DNA of 64,000 nt from Trichaptum fuscoviolaceum (Eukaryota; Basidiomycota; Agaricomycetes; Hymenochaetales; Trichaptaceae): contig CAJSYZ010000012.1 in assembly GCA_910574455.1 (NCBI GenBank), positions 1,543,317 to 1,607,316 on the forward strand, in the 5' to 3' direction. Shown in pieces: positions 13,273-22,546 of this stretch. The notes under the pieces were generated by a model, which saw only the letters and a list, made by a program, of their open reading frames with translations, made no database searches and was not told the origin of the DNA. Numbering within the stretch: position 1 is the first letter of the stretch; every line of letters begins with the position of its first letter. The translations under genes were made by a program, and so were the position numbers.

Positions 13273-13335
13273 TCTCGACTAGTAGATCTACTTCAGAAAG
13301 TCAGACAACTTCTTCCTCCGATTCATGATACTCAC

Positions 13336-15121
13336 CTGCGACCGTGTAGTGGGATAAAGACTCAAATTATTTCGCTATTTTACACAACATTAGCTTTAGA
13401 GCGTTTTCCCACGGAAAGAGCAAACACCTCATTATATTCTGTACTACTTTGGTTTATTGGACTTTGATTTTACATGTAGCAACTATTATTTAAAGATCGA
13501 ATTGTGGCGCAGATAAAGCCAATGATAATTCGAAGAAATGGAAATACAGCACTGTTTCTATCTATAAGTCCTTAGAACTAACATAGCGGTCTTGACAGAC
13601 GAGCTGGAGGCCTACATTGGACGTTTTGCCAAAGAACTGATGCGCGACAACTGTCTTGAGTGGCTATCCCGTCCAGAATAAAACAACAAGCCCAAAGCGT
13701 TTGTTTGTTCGCCGCAAATTCAAAGGGTATAAGGCTGGGCATATCGACTCCACCTCCTCTTGACCTCTTACCCCCACCACTGTCGACTTCCAGCCACCAA
13801 CTCCAGCAGCCAGCATGTCGGTCTTTACCCTTCAGCGAATTCCCACCAAGGCCCCTTCCGACAGGTAGTCCAGCCACCCAGTCTCACCACCACTCTCGAC
13901 ATCGGTGTGCTCGTACTTTCCTAGGGGCCTGTCCACAGTACTTCCTGGGTACTTCAGCCTTCGGGCACGTCGCGCCAGTACGCCGTCATGGAGGCAGCAA
14001 TGCCGCCCTCTGCACCGTGGAAAGCGTGGCGGAAGACGGCCGTCGGTCCCCTGCATTAGGCAGGGCAACATACCCGAACGACGGCCACCCCGTGCTCCCA
14101 AGTCGCGTCTGCATGCCCGGTCTCGTGGAAATGCAGAGTGCTGAACCTCCTGGGGGAAGCGGTCTCTGCGGCGGGGAAACATGCCTGTAGAATAATATGT
14201 AGTTAGGTCTTCGGACGGTCGCTGGGATGGAGAGTTCGGCGGCCACCTCGTATACCCAGGACGCGTTTGCGTGCCCGGCCCTGTGGTGATGTACTGGCTG
14301 TCTGTCCCTGAATGGGCGGTGGTCTCTGCGACGGGGAAACATGCGTAGAAATAGGTAGAATTAGGATTCTGGATGGCGGTGGTGTGAGTCCGACACTCGC
14401 TACCGGGAGTTTTTCGCGCTCAGCAAGACCCAAACGGGTCTAAACTTGGGTGCCGGTTATCCCCCCAAGGCTGGCGTGTTTTTATCCCCATCCTCCCTTC
14501 AATGGGCGAGAATCGTTTTTTTTTGCGGAAGTGATGAACACCCACCCCCGCATCTACCTTGTGTGACCTTGAGTGACCAAAGTCTGATCCAGAGAAGACC
14601 AATTTCATCGCCGTAAGTCAGCCTTCCAGAACGAACGCATCAGCAACCGGTCGTCGCGTGCACTAAAGGACCCGTACCGCGGTGATGTGTATATCCTAGG
14701 GAATAGATATTGGTGTCAGTCTACCCAGGGAAAGAGTGGGGCGAGTTGAGAGAAAGATTATAGCCTCGTACGATGCACGCGCTTGAACTGCGCACATTTC
14801 GATAGTGACGATAACCAACAGCATTCTTCCGGATAGAATAGACCTAAAAGCGTACGAGTGACAAGATACCATTGTCAGTTGAAGCGCTCCAAAATGTTGG
14901 AGGCTTGTGTCCGTCGCCAATTGCGTTCACCTCGCAAATGTATTGGGAATAATTGTGCACTTTGTTTGACAGGCGTTGGATGAGAGCCGATGATTCAACA
15001 GACACTATGTCTGAACAACTTTCCTGGGGCGAAACGGCCTTCATGATAGCCCAAAGCAAAACAGTTTCTGAGCGCACGTTTAATGCAGAATGGAATAAAG
15101 TCTATTGCGATGTAAATTTCT
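13336..15121. other. Region between MED8 and NDUFA2, no firm gene
   Basis: Around 13735-13814 a CT-rich stretch precedes an ATG at 13815 (MSVFTLQRIPTKAPSD...), which looks like a fungal promoter and start codon. The frame soon stops and I cannot connect it to a recognisable protein, so it may be a broken or missed small gene. A tandem repeat follows (separate entry). The rest holds nothing I recognise. Confidence 0.4.
14082..14352. repeat. Imperfect tandem duplication, period about 158 bp
   Basis: CGGCCACCCCGTGCTCCCA at 14082 and CGGCCACCTCGTATACCCA at 14240 start two related units. Both contain GCATGCCCGG/GCGTGCCCGG, and both close with GGTCTCTGCGRCGGGGAAAC followed by ATGC and GTAGAA. No coding frame is preserved across the units. 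Origin unknown. Confidence 0.65.
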
Positions 15122-15539
15122 CTACACCGACACGAGCTGCGATATTTTCTGTTCGACGTCTTTCGCTGAGAGGTTATCTAGCTCCACATGTTTCTCAACA
15201 CCATACTCTAAGCCAAGATTCAGCGAACAGTGAAGCAATCAGAGAAGCAGCACAGAACACGCACCAAACCGCGCAAAGGCCCGCGCAGGTGTCCCGCTGG
15301 CTTCACGAATCAAGATGGGCAAGTCTGGGTTACTCTGCTTCAACGTCGGGTACGAAGCCTGGATGAATTGTCTGGAACGTGTGGTAGTAAGACGACCGTC
15401 AGCCAACGGTGAAATATGTTGCGTGCAGATTGAGATTGCTGAAGACATGCCTGATGCCTGCTGAACCAGGACCGGACTGGCAGCAAAGGAAGCGAAGTTC
15501 CCTGATTGTTGGTGATAAAGCCTTTGCGAGCGAAGACAT
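15122..15539 (-). CDS. NADH:ubiquinone oxidoreductase subunit NDUFA2 (complex I B8 subunit)
   Basis: Three exons (15539-15451, 15371-15265, 15207-15122) join to 93 residues, the normal length for this subunit. The protein reads IRELRFLCCQSGPGSAGIRQF, then QASYPTLKQSNPDLPILIRE, ASGTPARAFARFEYG and a short helical tail ending in a stop at 15122. It belongs to the L51/S25/CI-B8 thioredoxin-like family and sits at the tip of the complex I matrix arm. Intron 1 (15450-15372) uses a GC donor (AG|GCATGT) with a normal CAG acceptor. No GT donor gives the conserved junction GIRQF. The gene is divergent from the RAX1-like gene. Confidence 0.88.
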
Positions 15540-15976
15540 GGGCGACGTTGACGTTGTGGACAGCGAGTTCAACGTTGAGTGAGAGTGAGGCTAATTTGAG
15601 AGCGCGCTTTCTTGAAATTCAAGTTGTTGTAAGCATTTCCGGAATTCTGGACTTCAAGTTGAGTTTGGACTCAAACTGGTTCTTCGTCTTATGCTCCTTC
15701 AGCGCAAATCTCAATCTAACTATTAATCTTACGCTCTCTACACGCCCTCTCATTTTCAGGCCCGGAGTCAATGTGAATACCTGGACATCTATCAACTTGA
15801 AGTCTACCGTTGCGACAGTTTCAGAAGCACGCGCTTCCGATCAAGTTTTCAGAAAGCGCTGTAAACAACTTCTGTGCGTGCGACACCAACCAGACTCAGG
15901 CTCACCTTCCTACACGCACCAACACGCCCCTCAAGCTCATCTCACCAGGCGTCTCCCGACGACGGCGGCGAAGGCA
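15540..15976. promoter_or_regulatory. Shared divergent promoter region, NDUFA2 / RAX1-like
   Basis: About 440 bp between two start codons pointing apart. No TATA box or repeat is obvious. CT-rich tracts near 15700-15760 and 15890-15930 probably belong to the promoter and leader of the RAX1-like gene. Confidence 0.4.
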
Positions 15977-17470
15977 ATGGATAACAACAATATGCACGAT
16001 ATGGCCGACGATGATCGCGAAAAGAGGCTGCCGACTTTTCCTGAGGTGTTGGCTAGGAAGACAAGACCGCCTGTTGACCTTTTCATGTTCTAGTGAGTGT
16101 CCTATCTCTTTTCTCGATGCGATTGTGATTTCTGTGCACATTCGATCTTCATTCGAGCGCGAACCTTGAACGGTTATGGGCAGAGCGCGTGTATTTGTGT
16201 TCTGCTGAAGCGGACGCCACCTTCATATCCTCCATATATTCACGCTTCCATCTGTTCGAAATGAACGTCGCAGAAGGCAAAGTTTACTGACGAATGCTAT
16301 AGTTTGTTCTTGCAACGCGAGGACTCGGAGGATATACTAGATTTCTGGCTGGACGTGCAGCAGCACGAGAATCTCTGTCGTGCTTACTTCAAGGATGTGC
16401 GCAAATCAGGTCGAACGATCAAGGACGACTGGCCTCAGTACTGGGACTACGCCCGCCGTCGCGGCTCCATCTACGGCACGGTTGTCGGGCTAGGAAACAC
16501 CGCCCGCGATGGCGGAGTTGGTACAAAACGGAGCACAGGGAGTACGGGCGAAATGATGGCGGAGAACGAGAAGGATCCATTCAGCGCACGCAGCCTCAGC
16601 CCGCGCTCGCCGACGCCCGTCGGCGTCTACGAGCGAGAAAAGGAGAAACGCGTTGCGTCTCCCTCTGATCCGTACGACCCACCGCGCTCGTCCACGCCGT
16701 TCTCGCTGTCCGGACGCCACTCCGCTCTGCACAAGCGTGTCTCGCGTGCGCCAACCGTCATCCCTCGGAGCGCCGCCATCACGCGCATGGACCTCGTCGC
16801 ATCCGCTGAGCGCATCTTCTTCCGGTACCTCGCGCCTCCAAGTCACTCGACGGACCCGGCGGACAACCACGAGATCTATCTCCCGCCGTCGCTCCGCATC
16901 CACTCATTCCCCCTCTCGTCGCAACACGAGCCGCGTAACCAGGAGGAGGCCAATGCACTTGCACAGATCCCCGACATGTTCCATGCCCAGAAGGACTACT
17001 GTCTCCGTGCAATGGAGCAGGACGCGTATCCCCGCTTCCTGCGCGCCAAGGCGTTCGGGAACCTGACACCCGTCAGCGCACTCGTTCGTCTCGTCCTTGG
17101 CCTTGTCATCCTGTGGATCGGCCTCGCAGTCGGCTTCTCGCTCATTTTCCTGGACGTCAAGCCCAAATCCAAGAGGTTCTTCGTGAGTAGCTCTCCGTCC
17201 GTTCAAATTATCATCTGCTTAAAATACAAATAGCTCTTCATTCCTTTCACTATCTCCATCCTGCTCCTCATCAGCCACCAGTACGAGCTGGACCCAATCC
17301 TCGTCTTCCTCGGGCAGTCCGAGACCACGCCGTTCAGGACCTTGCGCATTCGCGACCCATACGTGAAGAAGCTGCTGCTCGGGCGCGCGATCTGGGTCAT
17401 GCTCCTTGTCGCCGCATTCGTCACCGCACTCACACTCCTCTTCTGGGCCGTGCCTGGACATCGTCTCTAA
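15977..17470 (+). CDS. RAX1-like RGS-domain membrane protein
   Basis: Three exons (15977-16092, 16303-17182, 17234-17470) give 410 residues. An N-terminal RGS-like fold is split by a long Ser/Pro-rich insert: LPTFPEVLARKTRPPVDLFMFY, then DILDFWLDVQQHENLCRAYF, then after the insert SAERIFFRYLAP and AQKDYCLRAMEQDAYPRFLRAKAFGN. Three C-terminal hydrophobic segments follow (about residues 300-325, 333-350 and 385-405), with conserved FDPxL-like text YELDPILVFLGQSE between them. This matches the yeast bud-site protein Rax1 and its fungal relatives, which act at the plasma membrane in polarity and septation. Whether the RGS part is a GTPase activator is unclear. Confidence 0.87.
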
Positions 17471-18203
17471 ATTATCACACGGCATGCACTTCATCGTAGA
17501 TGCTGCTAATCGTGTGATGGTAGCGTCCGGTATATTATTCTCTCATGACTTCTTACGATCACTTCAAATCACCCACCTATATCACTTATCCCCTATCCAC
17601 TATATTCTTTTCCTGCTAAGTCTAGTCTCAGATTTCGAACAGACGCTTTTAATTATTTACTTCCTCTAGTTTCCTCTTTTCGTCGTTCTATATACCCGGT
17701 CCACGTACATACTCTTCTGGTAGGAATTCTTGGACGCGACTTGTTTGCTCCGTCATCTATCTCCCCTTTGTTGTGTTTATCGCAGTCGCAGTTTTGTATT
17801 CCCACTACGTCCAATCCGTCATCCAATCCATTCGCTTTAGCATTGCCGCTGTCGTTAAGCGTTGTGTCGAGTTCTCAGCCATTGATAAAAAGAAAACTAA
17901 ATTCAATTTATACACATTTCTTTCTAAAACGAATCAATTTTTCCGAAGGGAAAAAAACAAAACCCGCAAGACAAAGATATAAGAGATGAATGTTACTTAC
18001 AACTCGCAGAATGTAAGTGTGTGAAACAACCTCTCAACGGAAGAAACGAATGAATTGAATAATAAGATTTACATTATAAAGAGACCTTTGAGAGGGTTTC
18101 GTTGAACATAGTAGACGTCGTCACGTATGGAATATTGAATGTTGGGCGTTGTACGCTAGTATGATCCAGAGAAGAGGAGAACAAGCGCTGATGCGGGCGT
18201 GCG
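17471..18203. other. Intergenic between convergent genes
   Basis: AT- and CT-rich 3' flanks of the RAX1-like and HMG-box genes. No gene, repeat or RNA recognised. Confidence 0.5.
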
Positions 18204-19436
18204 TTATGCTTTAGCAGCTAAATAAGCCTTCCGCTCTTCTACGTATTGGTCTCTGTAGGGCTGAAAGACACGAAAATAAGCACTTGATTGGGCCGGGAAG
18301 GAGGGATATGCGCGTACCTGCTTCTCCGCTTCCGACATACCATTCCACTGCACCGCAAGGTCCCTCATCCAGCCTCTCCAACCCTCGGCACCGCTCGGAG
18401 AGCGCGGGTTGCGGAGGCGCTCGGCGTTGAAGAAGCTATTGATTGTCGTGAAAGGGTGAGCTGTCGCGCCTACGGTATCTAGCATAGAACTTACAGGACG
18501 AAAGGGGTGGGGGGCTGTCGCACCTTCACCGATGCGGGAATGTGAAGCTTGGTTTTTCCCTTCTGTACACGGAGCCTGAAGGAATAGTTGAACGTTCAGA
18601 CGCGGCGGCTCCAGCGGAGACTGTCGAGGATAGTATACATACTTGTTGAGTTGTTTTAGGACGGCAGGATCGACGTTCTTAAAGTACTCATCCCGCCTCT
18701 TCGCGTACTCCTCGAAAGCTACTTTATATTCGTCCTTGAAAGCCTATCCAGATACGCATGAGGTTCCTTGAATAGCATCAGAATGCAAGTAGACACCTTA
18801 CCTGCTTCTCGTGATCGGACAACGAACGCCATACGCGAGCTGCCTCGGACACTACCCTCAACATCTCCGCCCTCTTATCTTCAACTTGCGATACGTCCGC
18901 ACCCTGGACATACTTGTTACAAAACAGGACGAACGGTCCTCCTGGCGCGCTCGGCGGTTTGTGCTCAGGCAGGATTTTGATAGCTTCTACACATGAACGT
19001 CAGACACGCGCTCCCTGTAGCAGATGACAGAGTCTGGCTACGCACTCGGCTTCTCCGCCTTTTTGGCCACCTTCTTCGTCGGTCGCCTTGCAGCTGGCTT
19101 TTTCGCAGCAGCCACGACCTTCTTGGCTGGCGCCTTCTTCTTCTTCACAACGGGCTTCTTCTTCGGCGTTGTCTTCGACGCTACGGACTTGGGCACGCCC
19201 TTGGCCTTGAGCCTGTTGCCGAGGCTTTCACTCGCGTTCAGTTTTGTCGCGCGCGCTTTCGCAGCGGGGTCCAAGCGCGGCGGAGAAAAGGAGAAGCTAC
19301 GCGTTGCTGTCGCATTGAACGGAGTCACGACGCGCTTCGTGACACTGCCCAGCATCGGACGGGCATGGCGGGCAGATAAACGGGAGGTCAAGGCGCCGAA
19401 CATATTGGTTTGGCGCGTGCTCACCGTCGTCGTCAA
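18204..19436 (-). CDS. Mitochondrial two-HMG-box protein, Abf2/TFAM-like
   Basis: Six exons (19436-19046, 18986-18802, 18743-18643, 18575-18495, 18435-18318, 18260-18204) encode 310 residues. The N-terminus is rich in Arg, Ser and Thr with no acidic residues for the first 50 positions (for example MFGALTSRLSARHARPM), typical of a matrix-targeting signal. A Lys/Ala/Pro-rich basic linker (KKKPVVKKKKAPAKKV) precedes HMG box 1 (PGGPFVLFCNKYVQG ... AARVWRSLSDHEKQAFKDEY). Box 2 follows (RQPPTPFVLFFNAERL ... LAVQWNGMSEAEKQPYRDQY). Two boxes plus a transit peptide fit mitochondrial nucleoid packaging proteins. A role in mtDNA compaction is inferred. Confidence 0.85.
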
Positions 19437-19642
19437 TGTTCACGACGGCGGGGATTTTATAGAGGATGGGTACTGCGTGCCAGTGCAAGGCGGCGGCGTA
19501 AGGCTCGGATAGCAGTTGTTTGGTGCACTTTGTACAACTTGAACAAGTCCCGACCTGCGCGTCGAGTATCTCTCCACTACATAACGGTGAGTATCATAAG
19601 CTTTCTGATACTCCTTCTGAAGAATTTCTCTACTACTCGATA

Positions 19643-20405
19643 ATGTCAGGAGTTCTTTCTGTCCCAGCTGCTCAGATGAGTCGGCGAGGTTCAAATTCAC
19701 TCAAACAATGGAATCTATCGTGTCTTTGCAACGGATTCTCGTGGCCAAAATGTCATGCCCGCCTGGCTAGACATCCTAGCGAAATATAATCTTTTATTAT
19801 CTCAAGCACATACTATCTCCGTGTCTCTCAGTACAGCACAAGGATCTGGATCATCCTCTCGGCCTTTTGCCAAACTAGCTCTATATCCTTCAGCAGTCCT
19901 TCCAGACGCACAGCTGGACAACGACCTGATTCCGCTGCTGCGAAACCAGCAGACCATCGAGGGAGTCGGACACTGTGCGTAGGCTTTCAGAGCGCCTACC
20001 CACTGCTCAGCTGTAGAAGGATCATTCGGCTGCAACGACGACATATAACGCCGTCCTGCAGGAATGTGAACGGATCAAGAACGAGCACGATGCGCGATGC
20101 GATCGAGCCGTGCGTGCGGTGGCGCTGCTTCGAGACAAGTACGAGTGGAGGGCGCGTGTGGCTGTCGAGATCGAAGAGCCAGAGGACTTCGTGCCTATGA
20201 GTCCTTTGTCGCCTCAGCATCCTCAGTCTCCATTCAACTGACTTTCACCTATTCCTATCACCGGTGAGGGCAGCAGTATTGTGATGGACATCTACGCCGA
20301 TTCGGAGGGAGATGTTGATGACAGTGGCAATGATGAAGCTGAGCCAGAAAAGGTCTTGGGACCATCCCTGCAGCCGACACCTAGTTCCGAGAATACACGC
20401 TGTAG
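19643..20405 (+). pseudogene. MED8 pseudogene
   Basis: Nucleotide identity to MED8 (12406-13272) is high over the whole length, but the frame is destroyed. One base is missing shortly after the start (CAGATGGAGTCG became CAGATGAGTCG). Seven bases are gone after the CTCG near 19741, and about 12-15 bases after CCATCGA near 19961. A Gln codon has become TAG at about 20012, and another premature stop follows CCATTCAAC. Roughly 100 bp upstream of the acidic tail is lost. The 5'UTR splice donor is still recognisable. It is the decayed partner of the intact GST C in copy 2. Confidence 0.92.
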
Positions 20406-20592
20406 ACGACGTCGGAGGCCATGACCGACCGGGTGCCTGTCTTCATAGAATGCTTTCGCGCTGCAATCCGCAACATTTCATTGCTCGCTCAGATCTTGCT
20501 CATGGACTCTAAACATTTCTTGTTTACAGTTAGTCTCGATTGCAAGCGCGGCTTTCGCTTGCCTTGCCACCTTCCACTGTGCATAATCTGTC

Positions 20593-21412
20593 TTATACTA
20601 CGACAAGGTCCTTCTCCACCAACTCCAGGAGCTTCGCCCAACGACCTTCATTCCATCTTGCCACTGCCTTCCACTCCTCACTCTCCGGTCTCAGGATAAT
20701 TCTCACCCAAATCAAACACCCAGCGACAATTACATCTGCGAAACTGAATGTCTCGCCGAAGAAATATGGCTTCTCCTCTCCATTCTTCGCGTATATTTCG
20801 TCGAGTAGGTTAAGCCCTTCCTTCACCTTCGCCCATGCTTCCTCGCGTATAGGTCCTGGCGGAGTAAACTCCTCTAGTTTCTTCCCGTAGGACTTTTCGC
20901 GCGTTCTTCGGAAGTACTCTGCACTCCGCGGGTTCAGAGTGGCGCAACATGGCGGCAGCATAAGTGGAGAGAGCTTGGTGAGAACTGTGGACTTGAAGTG
21001 AGAGTTCAGAAGCTCTGTTGCAGCGCGTGTACCCTTAGGCAAGAGCGACGGCGTGTCTGGATATTCTTTATCAAGGTATGCTGCAATATTCATCGAGTCC
21101 GTCACAATTTTTCCCGTGGTTGGGTCATGAATGGCTGGTAGCGTGTAGTGGTCCCGTCCGTCGGCTTTCTTCGATGTTGGAACACCGCCTAGCTTCTTCA
21201 GAGTTTCTTCGATATCCGGATATTCAACCCATTCTGTCTTGTATGGAATGCCCTTGTAGTTCAATGCAATACTAAACAGACGCGTTCAGCTTGTTTGGTT
21301 GCTAAAGCGAAAGTAGTGCGTTGGATGAAAAACCGCACCGAGCTTTGAACGTGTTTGGTGACCATGCATTTTCCGGAAATTTAGACGGGATATCGAAGAG
21401 GGTGATAGTCAT
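20593..21412 (-). CDS. Glutathione S-transferase, FuA/etherase-like (copy C)
   Basis: Two exons (21412-21339, 21271-20593) have the same lengths and intron phase as GST B and encode 250 residues. N-terminus ITLFDIPSKF, then AWSPNTF retaining the class serine, IALNYKGIPYKTEWVEYPD, LPAIHDPTTGK and DSMNIAAYLDKEYPD. The C-terminal half has SYGKKLEEFTPPGP and RWNEGRWAKLLELVEKDL. It differs from B by scattered conservative changes with no frame damage. That suggests selection kept it functional after duplication while the neighbouring MED8 copy decayed. Confidence 0.9.
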
Positions 21413-21458
21413 AAGGGGGCAACTGGTGTCGATGTAGATGACAGAATGAAGAGGTTGC

Positions 21459-21466
21459 TTATATAT
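21459..21466 (-). promoter_or_regulatory. TATA box of GST C
   Basis: ATATATAA on the minus strand about 47 bp before the ATG, equivalent to the TATA box of GST B. Confidence 0.55.
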
Positions 21467-21470
21467 CCCA

Positions 21471-22546
21471 CCAATTTACAGGCTTGTGTGATGATTGATC
21501 TTCTGAAGTCGATTGTCATAGTATTACTGTACTAACTGACTAAGCCTGATATTCCTCGGAATCAAAATTCCGGACCTCATATGATAGTATCTGTATGATA
21601 GTTAACAGAATAATGATGGGTGACTAGGTGTTTGGTTATTGTGGTCATTACTGCAGCATACTGTATAGACGAGCATTGATGGTTGTAGAGAATAAGTAAT
21701 GAAGGGATCTGCTGTCATTGCAATTGTGGAGACTTTGATGTTCCCCAACAAATCATTGGGAGCAGAATATTAACTCGCAGCCATGAGTGTGACTAGCGGA
21801 AGCGGAAAGCGAGGATGTTAGAAAAGAAACTTTGAACTCAGACACAGGTTGATATGAACTCCATGTTGCATTGAAGCTCTGTGGCTGGTAGTCGCGACGA
21901 GTTCTGTGAAGCCGCAAGTACTTCCAGTCACTGTCAGGCATTCAGTCAAACTATCCTCTGTCGGAATCACCGTTGAAAGTTCAAGTTGCTCATTCCTTCT
22001 TCTTCAAGATCACCAACGTCCATATCGAGCGTTAGTTGCTATATATCTCAAACCACCGCAATGACTTTAAGCCTTTACTAGTAGTATGTCCTTAGATTCA
22101 AATGATAAGCTGCCCATTACCTTGAAAAATTGAAAATCATGTATGTCACCGGCATAAAGATTTGTTTTGCCTGAGTCCGGATCGACCGCAAACGCTGTTG
22201 TTGCTTGAGTACGAAGGGAAAGCTTTGACACTAAAAACATGCCTCTACTTCTTGCTCCTGGGACGAACATAAAGTATCGCCATAGAACAAGAGATAGAAG
22301 AAATTTGAATCCCTGGCTGTATAGTAGATGGGGGGATGGCTGAAGAACGAGAACAGGTCTGACGATGAATGAGTTTTCCTAAAATGTACTAAAGCAAGTT
22401 TCGGAAATTGCGCGTTTCCGGAATTGGGATGCGAAGTGGGCATGACGGTGGTCGGAACGTGCAGGACCTGCTCGTCGTCTGCAACGCCCATGTCACTTAC
22501 TTCGCCGTAGTCGACAGCTTAGCACCCATTCTGAACGCGTTAAACT
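21471..22546. other. Intergenic, possible unresolved minus-strand gene
   Basis: Minus-strand ORFs at 22491-22231 (MGVADDEQVLHVPTTVMP...) and 22270-22067 (...AFAVDPDSGKTNLYAGDIHD...) overlap in adjacent frames. A plausible donor (AAG|GTAATG) follows the second. They could be exons of a small gene divergent from the CSC1-like gene, but I recognise no family and cannot complete it. The rest of the stretch appears empty. Confidence 0.25.

Larger units (their letters stand above)
11310..13360 (+). repeat. Segmental duplication, copy 1 (GST B + MED8)
   Basis: This block includes the GST promoter, GST B, the spacer, MED8 and its 5'UTR. It is matched in reverse order and orientation by about 19555-21470. 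Matching sequence includes the non-coding spacer between the two stops (for example GTGCATGTCTTCACCGGAAT, minus strand here, against GTGCCTGTCTTCATAGAAT there) and the MED8 5'UTR intron donor. Boundaries are approximate. Confidence 0.8.
19555..21470 (-). repeat. Segmental duplication, copy 2 (MED8 pseudogene + GST C), inverted
   Basis: This is the inverted counterpart of 11310-13360. The MED8 5'UTR, including the GGTGAGTATCAT splice donor (near 19586), the decayed MED8 body, the intergenic spacer, an intact GST gene and its TATA box are all present in matching order. Divergence is visible throughout, so the event is not recent. Confidence 0.8.

Noticed and set aside
15506..16093. 195-codon plus-strand ORF ending at 16093
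   Set aside because: Only its last part is real, as exon 1 of the RAX1-like gene (from 15977). The upstream codons are low-complexity intergenic sequence.
22231..22491. Overlapping minus-strand ORFs as a definite gene
   Set aside because: Could not be joined into a complete model and match no family known to me; kept only as a possible gene in the intergenic entry.
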